DNA of 64,000 nt from positions 8,246,001 through 8,310,000 of the forward strand of contig JAJQJQ010000004.1 of assembly GCA_028622995.1 (NCBI GenBank). Direction: 5' to 3'. This document shows, piece after piece, positions 13,001 to 25,740 of this stretch. Position 1 is the stretch's first letter. The number at the start of each line of letters is the position of its first letter. Under the pieces are notes generated by a model. The model did no database searches and was not told where the DNA came from. It saw only the letters and a list, made by a program, of their open reading frames with translations. The DNA is from Panagrolaimus kolymaensis. Lineage: Eukaryota > Nematoda > Chromadorea > Rhabditida > Panagrolaimidae. The position numbers were made by a program, and so were the translations under genes.

Positions 13001-13541
13001 TGGCAGACAAAAAATTGTGAAGTTGGTTGAATAAAACATTAACACTGAACAGAGGCTTACTAAATTAAAAATCTCGCCCTTACTAAATCGATTTAAATAA
13101 AATTCTTTTTTTTTCTGAACCTTTATTTCATTTTTATGGCAGACAAAAAATTGTGAAGTTTGTTGAATAAAATAATTACCTAGCACACAAGCTTAATAAT
13201 TTAAAAATCTCGCCCTTACTAAATCGATTTAAATAAAATTCTTTTTTTTTCTGAACCTTTATCTCATTTTTATGGCAGACAAAAAATTGTGAAGTTGGTT
13301 GAATAAAACATTAACTCTGAACAGAGGCTTACTAAATTAAAAATCTCGCCCTTACTAAATCGATTTAAATAAAATTCTTTTTTTTTCTGAACCTTTATCT
13401 CATTTTTATGGCAGACAAAAAATTGTGAAGTTGGTTGAATAAAATAATTACCTAGCACACAAGCTTATTAATTTAAAAATCTCGCCCTTACTAAATGGAT
13501 TTAAAAAAAATTCTTTTTTTTTCTGAACCTTTATCTCATTT

Positions 13542-14770
13542 TTATGGCAGACTATATTTTCTAATTTTTGTTGAATAAAACATTAACTCTGAACAGAGGC
13601 TTACTAATTTAAAAATCTCGCCCTTACTAAATCGATTTAAATAAAATTCTTTTTTTTTCTGAACCTTTATCTCATTTTTATGGCAGACAAAAAATTGTGA
13701 AGTTGGTTGAATAAAATAATTACCTAGCACACAAGCTTATTAATTTAAAAATCTCGCCCTTATTAAATCGATTTAAATAAAATTCTTTTTTTTTCTGAAC
13801 CTTTATCTCATTTTTATGGCAGACAAAAAATTGTGAAGTTGATTGAATAAAATAATTACCTAGCACACAAGCTTAATAATTTAAAAATCTCGCCCTTACT
13901 AAATCGATTTAAATAAAATTCTTTTTTTTTCTGAACCTTTATCTCATTTTTATGGCAGACAAAAAATTGTGAAGTTGGTTGAATAAAACATTAACTCTGA
14001 ACAGAGGCTTACTAAATTAAAAATCTCGCCCTTACTAAATCGATTTAAATAAAATTCTTTTTTTTTCTGAACCTTTATCTCATTTTTATGGCAGACAAAA
14101 AATTGTGAAGTTGGTTGAATAAAATAATTACTTAGCACAACAGCTTACTAATTTAAAAATCTCGCCCTTACTAAATCGATTTAAATAAAATTCTTTTTTT
14201 TTCTGAACCTTTATCTCATTTTTATGGCAGACAAAAAATTGTGAAGTTGGTTGAATAAAATAATTACTTAGCACACAAGCTTACTAATTTAAAAATCTCG
14301 CCCTTACTAAATCGATTTAAATAAATTTCTTTTTTTTTCTGAACCTTTATCTCGTTTTTATGGCAGACAAAAAATTGTGAAGTTGGTTGAATAAAATAAT
14401 TACTTAGCACACAAGCTTACTAATTTAAAAATCTCGCCCTTACTAAATCGATTAAAATAAAATTCTTTTTTTTTCTGAACCTTTGTCTCATTTTTATGGC
14501 AGACAAAAAATTGTGAAGTTGGTTGAATAAAATAATTACCTAGCACACAAGCTTAATAATTTAAAAATCTCGCCCTTACTAAATCGATTTAAATAAAATT
14601 CTTTTTTTTTCTGAACTTTATCTCATTTTTATGGCAGACAAAAAATTGTGAAGTTGGTTGAATAAAACATTAACTCTGAACAGAGGCTTACTAAATTAAA
14701 AATCTCGCCCTTACTAAATCGATTTAAATAAAATTCTTTTTTTTTCTGAACCTTTATCTCATTTTTATGG
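13542..14770 (+). repeat. Third copy of the marker block
   Basis: It matches 9464-10700 through the CTGAACTTTATC deletion unit (about 14612) and then departs: the unit after it is A1-B2 where the first copy has A1-A2. It is followed by repeated pairs of tatatttt B1 units at 14901 and 15445, which carry GAAGTTTGTTG, a change that recurs in the 19-25 kb domain. Confidence 0.8.
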
Positions 14771-17590
14771 CAGACAAAAAATTGTGAAGTTGGTTGAATA
14801 AAACATTAACTCTGAACAGAGGCTTACTAAATTAAAAATCTCGCCCTTACTAAATCGATTTAAATAAAATTCTTTTTTTTTCTGAACCTTTATCTCATTT
14901 TTATGGCAGACTATATTTTCTAATTTTTGTTGAATAAAACATTAACTCTGAACAGAGGCTTACTAAATTAAAAATCTCGCCCTTACTAAATCGATTTAAA
15001 TAAAATTCTTTTTTTTTCTGAACCTTTATTTCATTTTTATGGCAGACAAAAAATTGTGAAGTTTGTTGAATAAAATAATTACCTAGCACACAAGCTTAAT
15101 AATTTAAAAATCTCGCCCTTACTAAATCGATTTAAATAAAATTCTTTTTTTTTCTGAACCTTTATCTCATTTTTATGGCAGACTAAATTTTCTAATTTTT
15201 GTTGAATAAAACATTAACTCTGAACAGAGGCTTACTAATTTAAAAATCTCGCCCTTACTAAATCGATTTAAATAAAATTCTTTTTTTTTCTGAACCTTTA
15301 TCTCATTTTTATGGCAGACAAAAAATTGTGAAGTTGGTTGAATAAAACATTAACTCTGAACAGAGGCTTACTAAATTAAAAATCTCGCCCTTACTAAATC
15401 GATTTAAATAAAATTCTTTTTTTTTCTGAACCTTTATCTCATTTTTATGGCAGACTATATTTTCTAATTTTTGTTGAATAAAACATTAACTCTGAACAGA
15501 GGCTTACTAAATTAAAAATCTCGCCCTTACTAAATCGATTTAAATAAAATTCTTTTTTTTTCTGAACCTTTATTTCATTTTTATGGCAGACAAAAAATTG
15601 TGAAGTTTGTTGAATAAAATAATTACCTAGCACACAAGCTTAATAATTTAAAAATCTCGCCCTTACTAAATCGATTTAAATAAAATTCTTTTTTTTTCTG
15701 AACCTTTATCTCATTTTTATGGCAGACAAAAAATTGTGAAGTTGGTTGAATAAAACATTAACTCTGAACAGAGGCTTACTAAATTAAAAATCTCGCCCTT
15801 ACTAAATCGATTTAAATAAAATTCTTTTTTTTTCTGAACCTTTATCTCATTTTTATGGCAGACAAAAAATTGTGAAGTTGATTGAATAAAATAATTACCT
15901 AGCACACAAGCTTATTAATTTAAAAATCTCGCCCTTATTAAATCGATTTAAATAAAATTCTTTTTTTTTCTGAACCTTTATCTCATTTTTATGGCAGACA
16001 AAAAATTGTGAAGTTGATTGAATAAAATAATTACCTAGCACACAAGCTTAATAATTTAAAAATCTCGCCCTTACTAAATCGATTTAAATAAAATTCTTTT
16101 TTTTTCTGAACCTTTATCTCATTTTTATGGCAGACTAAATTTTCTAATTTTTGTTGAATAAAACATTAACTCTGAACAGAGGCTTACTAATTTAAAAATC
16201 TCGCCCTTACTAAATCGATTTAAATAAAATTCTTTTTTTTTCTGAACCTTTATCTCATTTTTATGGCAGACAAAAAATTGTGAAGTTGGTTGAATAAAAT
16301 AATTACTTAGCACAACAGCTTACTAATTTAAAAATCTCGCCCTTACTAAATCGATTTAAATAAAATTCTTTTTTTTTCTGAACCTTTATCTCATTTTTAT
16401 GGCAGACAAAAAATTGTGAAGTTGGTTGAATAAAATAATTACTTAGCACACAAGCTTACTAATTTAAAAATCTCGCCCTTACTAAATCGATTTAAATAAA
16501 TTTCTTTTTTTTTCTGAACCTTTATCTCGTTTTTATGGCAGACAAAAAATTGTGAAGTTGGTTGAATAAAATAATTACTTAGCACACAAGCTTACTAATT
16601 TAAAAATCTCGCCCTTACTAAATCGATTAAAATAAAATTCTTTTTTTTTCTGAACCTTTATCTCATTTTTATGGCAGACAAAAAATTGTGAAGTTGGTTG
16701 AATAAAATAATTACTTAGCACACAAGCTTACTAATTTAAAAATCTCGCCCTTACTAAATCGATTTAAATAAAATTCTTTTTTTTTCTGAACCTTTATCTC
16801 ATTTTTATGGCAGACTAAATTTTCTAATTTTTGTTGAATAAAACATTAACTCTGAAAAGAGGTTTACTAAATTAAAAATCTCGACCTTACTAAATCGATT
16901 TAAATAAAATTCTTTTTTTTTCTGAACCTTTATCTCATTTTTATGGCAGACTAAATTTTCTAATTTTTGTTGAATAAAACATTAACTCTGAACAGAGGCT
17001 TACTAATTTAAAAATCTCGCCCTTACTAAATCGATTTAAATAAAATTCTTTTTTTTTCTGAACCTTTATCTCATTTTTATGGCAGACAAAAAATTGTGAA
17101 GTTGATTGAATAAAATAATTACTTAGCACACAAGCTTACTAATTTAAAAATCTCGCCCTTACTAAATCGATTTAAATAAAATTCTTTTTTTTTCTGAACC
17201 TTTATCTCATTTTTATGGCAGACAAAAAATTGTGAAGTTGATTGAATAAAATAATTACCTAGCACACAAGCTTAATAATTTAAAAATCTCGCCCTTACTA
17301 AATCGATTTAAATAAAATTCTTTTTTTTTCTGAACCTTTATCTCATTTTTATGGCAGACTAAATTTTCTAATTTTTGTTGAATAAAACATTAACTCTGAA
17401 CAGAGGCTTACTAATTTAAAAATCTCGCCCTTACTAAATCGATTTAAATAAAATTCTTTTTTTTTCTGAACCTTTATCTCATTTTTATGGCAGACTAAAT
17501 TTTCTAATTTTTGTTGAATAAAACATTAACTCTGAACAGAGGCTTACTAATTTAAAAATCTCGCCCTTACTAAATCGATTTAAATAAAAT

Positions 17591-19170
17591 TCTTTTTTTT
17601 TTCTGAACCTTTATCTCATTTTTATGGCAGACAAAATTTTCTAATTTTTTTTGAATAAAACATTAACTCTGAACAGAGGCTTACTAATTTAAAAATCTCG
17701 CCCTTACTAAATCGATTTAAATAAAATTCTTTATTTTCTGAACATTTATAGCATTTTTATGGCAGACAAAAAATTGTGAAGTTGGTTGAATAAAATAATT
17801 ACTTAGCACACAAGCTTACTAATTTAAAAATCTCGCCCTTACTAAATCGATTTAAATAAAATTCTTTATTTTCTGAACATTTATCTCATTTTTATGGGAG
17901 ACTTAATTTTCTAATTTTTGTTGAATAAAACATTAACTCTGAACAGAGGCTTACTAATTTAAAAATCTCGCCCTTACTAAATCGATTTAAATAAAATTCT
18001 TTATTTTCTGAACATTTATCTCATTTTTATGGCAGACTTAATTTTCTAATTTTTGTTGAATAAAACATTAACTCTGAACAGAGGCTTACTAATTTAAAAA
18101 TCTCGCCCTTACTAAATCGATTTAAATAAAATTCTTTATTTTCTGAACATTTATCTCATTTTTATGGCCGACAAAAAATTGTGAAGTTGGTTGAATAAAA
18201 TAATTACTTAGCAAACATGCTTACTAATTTAAAAATCTCGCCCTTACTAAATCGATTTAAATAAAATTCTTTATTTTCTGAACATTTATCTCATTTTTAT
18301 GGCAGACTTAATTTTCTAATTTTTGTTGAATAAAACATTAACTCTGAACAGAGGCTTACTAATTTAAAAATCTCGCCCTTACTAAATCGATTTAAATAAA
18401 ATTCTTTATTTTCTGAACATTTATCTCATTTTTATGGCAGACAAAAAATTGTGAAGTTGGTTGAATAAAATAATTACTTAGCACACAAGCTTATTAATTT
18501 AAAAATCTCGCCCTTACTAAATCGATTTAAATAAAATTCTTTTTTTTTCTGAACCTTTATCTCATTTTTATGGCAGATAAAAAATTGTGAAGTTGGTTGA
18601 ATAAAATAATTACTTAGCACACAAGCTTATTAATTTAAAAATCTCGCCCTTACTAAATCGATTTAAATAAAATTCTTTTTTTTTCTGAACCTTTATCTCA
18701 TTTTTATGGCAGACAAAAAATTGTGAAGTTGGTTGAATAAAATAATTACTTAGCAAACAAGCTTACTAATTTAAAAATCTCGCCCTTACTAAATCGATTT
18801 AAATAAAATTCTTTTTTTTTCTGAACCTTTATCTCATTTTTATGGCAGACAAAAAATTGTGAAGTTGGTTGAATAAAATAATTACTTAGCACACAATCTT
18901 ACTAATTTAAAAATCTCGCCCTTACTAAATTGATTTAAATAAAATTCTTTATTTTCTGAACATTTATCTCATTTTTATGGCAGACTTAATTTTCTAATTT
19001 TTGTTGAATAAAACATTAACTCTGAACAGAGGCTTACTAATTTAAAAATCTCGCCCTTACTAAATCGATTTAAATAAAATTCTTTTTTTTTCTGAACCTT
19101 TATCTCATTTTTATGGCAGACAAAAAATTGTGAAGTTGGTTGAATAAAATAATTACTTAGCAAACAAGCT
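17591..19170 (+). repeat. Island of TTTATTTT monomers (135 bp), copy 1
   Basis: The island opens with a T10 unit (about 17593) whose next cassette reads CTAATTTTTTTTGAAT, then a unit with ACATTTATAGCATTT (about 17741). It continues with TTTATTTT units carrying CTGAACATTTATCTC and cttaatttt B1. Private markers include ATGGGAGAC (about 17895), ATGGCCGAC (about 18165), AGCAAACATGCTT (about 18210), GGCAGATAAAAAATT (about 18573), CACACAATCTT with AAATTGATTT (about 18890-18935) and TTACTACTTTAA (about 19170). The same ordered markers return about 8153 bp downstream. Confidence 0.88.
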
Positions 19171-21010
19171 TACTACTTTAAAAATCTCGCCCTTACTAAA
19201 TCGATTTAAATAAAATTCTTTTTTTTTCTGAACCTTTATCTCATTTTTATGGCAGACAAAAAATTGTGAAGTTGGTTGAATAAAATAATTACTTAGCACA
19301 ACAGCTTACTAATTTAAAAATCTCGCCCTTACTAAATCGATTTAAATAAAATTCTTTTTTTTTCTGAACCTTTATCTCATTTTTATGGCAGACTATATTT
19401 TCTAATTTTTGTTGAATAAAACATTAACTCTGAACAGAGGCTTACTAAATTAAAAATCTCGCCCTTACTAAATCGATTTAAATAAAATTCTTTTTTTTTC
19501 TGAACCTTTATTTCATTTTTATGGCAGACAAAAAATTGTGAAGTTTGTTGAATAAAATAATTACCTAGCACACAAGCTTAATAATTTAAAAATCTCGCCC
19601 TTACTAAATCGATTTAAATAAAATTCTTTTTTTTTCTGAACCTTTATCTCATTTTTATGGCAGACTAAATTTTCTAATTTTTGTTGAATAAAACATTAAC
19701 TCTGAACAGAGGCTTACTAATTTAAAAATCTCGCCCTTACTAAATCGATTTAAATAAAATTCTTTTTTTTTCTGAACCTTTATCTCATTTTTATGGCAGA
19801 CAAAAAATTGTGAAGTTGGTTGAATAAAACATTAACTCTGAACAGAGGCTTACTAAATTAAAAATCTCGCCCTTACTAAATCGATTTAAATAAAATTCTT
19901 TTTTTTTCTGAACCTTTATCTCATTTTTATGGCAGACAAAAAATTGTGAAGTTGGTTGAATAAAATAATTACTTAGCACACAATCTTACTAATTTAAAAA
20001 TCTCGCCCTTACTAAATTGATTTAAATAAAATTCTTTATTTTCTGAACATTTATCTCATTTTTATGGCAGACTTAATTTTCTAATTTTTGTTGAATAAAA
20101 CATTAACTCTGAACAGAGGCTTACTAATTTAAAAATCTCGCCCTTACTAAATCGATTTAAATAAAATTCTTTTTTTTTCTGAACCTTTATCTCATTTTTA
20201 TGGCAGACAAAAAATTGTGAAGTTGGTTGAATAAAATAATTACTTAGCAAACAAGCTTACTACTTTAAAAATCTCGCCCTTACTAAATCGATTTAAATAA
20301 AATTCTTTTTTTTTCTGAACCTTTATCTCATTTTTATGGCAGACAAAAAATTGTGAAGTTGGTTGAATAAAATAATTACTTAGCACAACAGCTTACTAAT
20401 TTAAAAATCTCGCCCTTACTAAATCGATTTAAATAAAATTCTTTTTTTTTCTGAACCTTTATCTCATTTTTATGGCAGACTATATTTTCTAATTTTTGTT
20501 GAATAAAACATTAACTCTGAACAGAGGCTTACTAAATTAAAAATCTCGCCCTTACTAAATCGATTTAAATAAAATTCTTTTTTTTTCTGAACCTTTATTT
20601 CATTTTTATGGCAGACAAAAAATTGTGAAGTTTGTTGAATAAAATAATTACCTAGCACACAAGCTTAATAATTTAAAAATCTCGCCCTTACTAAATCGAT
20701 TTAAATAAAATTCTTTTTTTTTCTGAACCTTTATCTCATTTTTATGGCAGACTAAATTTTCTAATTTTTGTTGAATAAAACATTAACTCTGAACAGAGGC
20801 TTACTAATTTAAAAATCTCGCCCTTACTAAATCGATTTAAATAAAATTCTTTTTTTTTCTGAACCTTTATCTCATTTTTATGGCAGACAAAAAATTGTGA
20901 AGTTGGTTGAATAAAACATTAACTCTGAACAGAGGCTTACTAAATTAAAAATCTCGCCCTTACTAAATCGATTTAAATAAAATTCTTTTTTTTTCTGAAC
21001 CTTTATCTCA
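18890..21010 (+). repeat. Tandem duplication, period 1087 bp (8 monomers)
   Basis: CACACAATCTT ends at 18900 and again at 19987. The following TTGATTT unit, ttaatttt B1 unit (18975 and 20062), TTACTACTTTAA unit, CACAACAGCTT unit, tatatttt unit (19383 and 20470), taaatttt unit, and A1-B2 unit (19791 and about 20878) are repeated in order. The period is 1087, not 1088, because one unit carries the 8-base TTTATTTT tract. The match ends near 21010, where a tatatttt B1 unit replaces the CACACAATCTT-bearing unit. Confidence 0.86.
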
Positions 21011-23760
21011 TTTTTATGGCAGACTATATTTTCTAATTTTTGTTGAATAAAACATTAACTCTGAACAGAGGCTTACTAAATTAAAAATCTCGCCCTTACT
21101 AAATCGATTTAAATAAAATTCTTTTTTTTTCTGAACCTTTATTTCATTTTTATGGCAGACAAAAAATTGTGAAGTTTGTTGAATAAAATAATTACCTAGC
21201 ACACAAGCTTAATAATTTAAAAATCTCGCCCTTACTAAATCGATTTAAATAAAATTCTTTTTTTTTCTGAACCTTTATCTCATTTTTATGGCAGACAAAA
21301 AATTGTGAAGTTGGTTGAATAAAACATTAACTCTGAACAGAGGCTTACTAAATTAAAAATCTCGCCCTTACTAAATCGATTTAAATAAAATTCTTTTTTT
21401 TTCTGAACCTTTATCTCATTTTTATGGCAGACAAAAAATTGTGAAGTTGATTGAATAAAATAATTACCTAGCACACAAGCTTATTAATTTAAAAATCTCG
21501 CCCTTATTAAATCGATTTAAATAAAATTCTTTTTTTTTCTGAACCTTTATCTCATTTTTATGGCAGACAAAAAATTGTGAAGTTGATTGAATAAAATAAT
21601 TACCTAGCACACAAGCTTAATAATTTAAAAATCTCGCCCTTACTAAATCGATTTAAATAAAATTCTTTTTTTTTCTGAACCTTTATCTCATTTTTATGGC
21701 AGACAAAAAATTGTGAAGTTGGTTGAATAAAATAATTACTTAGCACAACAGCTTACTAATTTAAAAATCTCGCCCTTACTAAATCGATTTAAATAAAATT
21801 CTTTTTTTTTCTGAACCTTTATTTCATTTTTATGGCAGACAAAAAATTGTGAAGTTGGTTGAATAAAACATTAAATCTGAACAGAGGCTTACTAAATTAA
21901 AAATCTCGCCCTTACTAAATCGATTTAAATAAAATTCTTTTTTTTTCTGAACCTTTATCTCATTTTTATGGCAGACAAAAAATTGTGAAGTTGGTTGAAT
22001 AAAATAATTACTTAGCACAACAGCTTACTAATTTAAAAATCTCGCCCTTACTAAATCGATTTAAATAAAATTCTTTTTTTTTCTGAACCTTTATCTCATT
22101 TTTATGGCAGACAAAAAATTGTGAAGTTGGTTGAATAAAATAATTACTTAGCACACAAGCTTACTAATTTAAAAATCTCGCCCTTACTAAATCGATTTAA
22201 ATAAATTTCTTTTTTTTTCTGAACCTTTATCTCATTTTTATGGCAGACAAAAAATTGTGAAGTTGGTTGAATAAAATAATTACTTAGCAAACAAGCTTAC
22301 TACTTTAAAAATCTCGCCCTTACTAAATCGATTTAAATAAAATTCTTTTTTTTTCTGAACCTTTATCTCATTTTTATGGCAGACAAAAAATTGTGAAGTT
22401 GGTTGAATAAAATAATTACTTCGCACAACAGCTTACTAATTTAAAAATCTCGCCCTTACTAAATCGATTTAAATAAAATTCTTTTTTTTTCTGAACCTTT
22501 ATCTCATTTTTATGGCAGACTATATTTTCTAATTTTTGTTGAATAAAACATTAACTCTGAACAGAGGCTTACTAAATTAAAAATCTCGCCCTTACTAAAT
22601 CGATTTAAATAAAATTCTTTTTTTTTCTGAACCTTTATTTCATTTTTATGGCAGACAAAAAATTGTGAAGTTTGTTGAATAAAATAATTACCTAGCACAC
22701 AAGCTTAATAATTTAAAAATCTCGCCCTTACTAAATCGATTTAAATAAAATTCTTTTTTTTTCTGAACCTTTATCTCATTTTTATGGCAGACTAAATTTT
22801 CTAATTTTTGTTGAATAAAACATTAACTCTGAACAGAGGCTTACTAATTTAAAAATCTCGCCCTTACTAAATCGATTTAAATAAAATTCTTTTTTTTTCT
22901 GAACCTTTATCTCATTTTTATGGCAGACAAAAAATTGTGAAGTTGGTTGAATAAAACATTAACTCTGAACAGAGGCTTACTAAATTAAAAATCTCGCCCT
23001 TACTAAATCGATTTAAATAAAATTCTTTTTTTTTCTGAACCTTTATCTCATTTTTATGGCAGACTATATTTTCTAATTTTTGTTGAATAAAACATTAACT
23101 CTGAACAGAGGCTTACTAAATTAAAAATCTCGCCCTTACTAAATCGATTTAAATAAAATTCTTTTTTTTTCTGAACCTTTATTTCATTTTTATGGCAGAC
23201 AAAAAATTGTGAAGTTTGTTGAATAAAATAATTACCTAGCACACAAGCTTAATAATTTAAAAATCTCGCCCTTACTAAATCGATTTAAATAAAATTCTTT
23301 TTTTTTCTGAACCTTTATCTCATTTTTATGGCAGACAAAAAATTGTGAAGTTGGTTGAATAAAACATTAACTCTGAACAGAGGCTTACTAAATTAAAAAT
23401 CTCGCCCTTACTAAATCGATTTAAATAAAATTCTTTTTTTTTCTGAACCTTTATCTCATTTTTATGGCAGACAAAAAATTGTGAAGTTGATTGAATAAAA
23501 TAATTACCTAGCACACAAGCTTATTAATTTAAAAATCTCGCCCTTATTAAATCGATTTAAATAAAATTCTTTTTTTTTCTGAACCTTTATCTCATTTTTA
23601 TGGCAGACAAAAAATTGTGAAGTTGATTGAATAAAATAATTACCTAGCACACAAGCTTAATAATTTAAAAATCTCGCCCTTACTAAATCGATTTAAATAA
23701 AATTCTTTTTTTTTCTGAACCTTTATCTCATTTTTATGGCAGACAAAAAATTGTGAAGTT
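20200..23760 (+). repeat. Duplication of about 1.5 kb at 2040 bp spacing (15 monomers)
   Basis: About 20200-21720 recurs at about 22240-23760. Matching pairs are TTACTACTTTAA (20260s and 22300s), tatatttt units 20470/22510 and 21014/23054, A1-B2 units 21286/23326, and the GATTGAAT plus TTATTAAATCG pair. One difference noted: ACTTAGCACAACAG near 20378 against ACTTCGCACAACAG near 22418. The match ends where about 21720 has A2 and about 23770 has B2. Confidence 0.83.
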
Positions 23761-25220
23761 GGTTGAATAAAACATTAACTCTGAACAGAGGCTTACTAAA
23801 TTAAAAATCTCGCCCTTACTAAATCGATTTAAATAAAATTCTTTTTTTTTCTGAACCTTTATCTCATTTTTATGGCAGACTATATTTTCTAATTTTTGTT
23901 GAATAAAACATTAACTCTGAACAGAGGCTTACTAAATTAAAAATCTCGCCCTTACTAAATCGATTTAAATAAAATTCTTTTTTTTTCTGAACCTTTATCT
24001 CATTTTTATGGCAGACAAAAAATTGTGAAGTTGGTTGAATAAAATAATTACTTAGCACACAAGCTTACTAATTTAAAAATCTCGCCCTTACTAAATCGAT
24101 TTAAATAAAATTCTTTTTTTTTCTGAACCTTTATCTCATTTTTATGGCAGACTAAATTTTCTAATTTTTGTTGAATAAAACATTAACTCTGAACAGAGGC
24201 TTACTAATTTAAAAATCTCGCCCTTACTAAATCGATTTAAATAAAATTCTTTTTTTTTCTGAACCTTTATCTCATTTTTATGGCAGACAAAAAATTGTGA
24301 AGTTGGTTGAATAAAACATTAACTCTGAACAGAGGCTTACTAAATTAAAAATCTCGCCCTTACTAAATCGATTTAAATAAAATTCTTTTTTTTTCTGAAC
24401 CTTTATCTCATTTTTATGGCAGACTATATTTTCTAATTTTTGTTGAATAAAACATTAACTCTGAACAGAGGCTTACTAAATTAAAAATCTCGCCCTTACT
24501 AAATCGATTTAAATAAAATTCTTTTTTTTTCTGAACCTTTATTTCATTTTTATGGCAGACAAAAAATTGTGAAGTTTGTTGAATAAAATAATTACCTAGC
24601 ACACAAGCTTAATAATTTAAAAATCTCGCCCTTACTAAATCGATTTAAATAAAATTCTTTTTTTTTCTGAACCTTTATCTCATTTTTATGGCAGACAAAA
24701 AATTGTGAAGTTGGTTGAATAAAACATTAACTCTGAACAGAGGCTTACTAAATTAAAAATCTCGCCCTTACTAAATCGATTTAAATAAAATTCTTTTTTT
24801 TTCTGAACCTTTATCTCATTTTTATGGCAGACAAAAAATTGTGAAGTTGATTGAATAAAATAATTACCTAGCACACAAGCTTATTAATTTAAAAATCTCG
24901 CCCTTATTAAATCGATTTAAATAAAATTCTTTTTTTTTCTGAACCTTTATCTCATTTTTATGGCAGACAAAAAATTGTGAAGTTGATTGAATAAAATAAT
25001 TACCTAGCACACAAGCTTAATAATTTAAAAATCTCGCCCTTACTAAATCGATTTAAATAAAATTCTTTTTTTTTCTGAACCTTTATCTCATTTTTATGGC
25101 AGACAAAAAATTGTGAAGTTGGTTGAATAAAACATTAACTCTGAACAGAGGCTTACTAAATTAAAAATCTCGCCCTTACTAAATCGATTTAAATAAAATT
25201 CTTTTTTTTTCTGAACCTTT
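22760..25220 (+). repeat. Duplication of about 1.1 kb at 1360 bp spacing (10 monomers)
   Basis: Units from the taaatttt B1 unit near 22790 through the A1-B2 unit near 23740 recur from about 24150 to 25220. Paired landmarks are 23054/24414, 23326/24686 and 23734/25094. Because it overlaps the 2040-bp duplication, at least two rounds of exchange must have occurred here. Boundaries were set where the A/B cassettes stop agreeing. Confidence 0.8.
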
Positions 25221-25740
25221 ATCTCATTTTTATGGCAGACAAAAAATTGTGAAGTTGGTTGAATAAAATAATTACTTAGCACACAAGCTTACTAATTTAA
25301 AAATCTCGCCCTTACTAAATCGATTTAAATAAATTTCTTTTTTTTTCTGAACCTTTATCTCGTTTTTATGGCAGACAAAAAATTGTGAAGTTGGTTGAAT
25401 AAAATAATTACTTAGCACACAAGCTTACTAATTTAAAAATCTCGCCCTTACTAAATCGATTAAAATAAAATTCTTTTTTTTTCTGAACCTTTATCTCATT
25501 TTTATGGCAGACTAAATTTTCTAATTTTTGTTGAATAAAACATTAACTCTGAACAGAGGCTTACTAATTTAAAAATCTCGCCCTTACTAAATCGATTTAA
25601 ATAAAATTCTTTTTTTTTCTGAACCTTTATCTCATTTTTATGGCAGACAAAAAATTGTGAAGTTGGTTGAATAAAATAATTACTTAGCACACAAGCTTAA
25701 TAATTTAAAAATCTCGCCCTTACTAAATCGATTTAAATAA

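Larger units (their letters stand above)
1..17590 (+). repeat. Array domain 1: T9, tacctagcac, dense A/B alternation
   Basis: Nearly all units have T9 and CTGAACCTTTAT. Cassette A2 is mostly of the tacctagcac form, cassette B2 is CATTAACTCTGAACAGAGG, and B1 is taaatttt or tatatttt. B2 units recur every 2 to 6 units, giving a bar-code-like A/B pattern. A further marker is AAATGGATTTAAAAAAAATTC, usually just before a tatatttt B1 unit. Single-base deletions giving CTGAACTTTATC occur at about 63, 10533, 12846 and 14612 and shift the phase by one base. No gene or unique sequence lies in this stretch. Confidence 0.9.
19171..25740 (+). repeat. Array domain 1 resumed: T9, dense A/B alternation with GAAGTTTGTTG
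   Basis: T9 tracts and TACCTAGCAC return, with frequent tatatttt B1-B2 units followed by units carrying GAAGTTTGTTG (about 19541, 20628, 21172, 22668, 23212, 24572). The domain is built largely from overlapping 1087, 2040 and 1360 bp duplications, described separately. It is flanked on both sides by copies of the TTTATTTT island. No unique sequence is present. Confidence 0.87.
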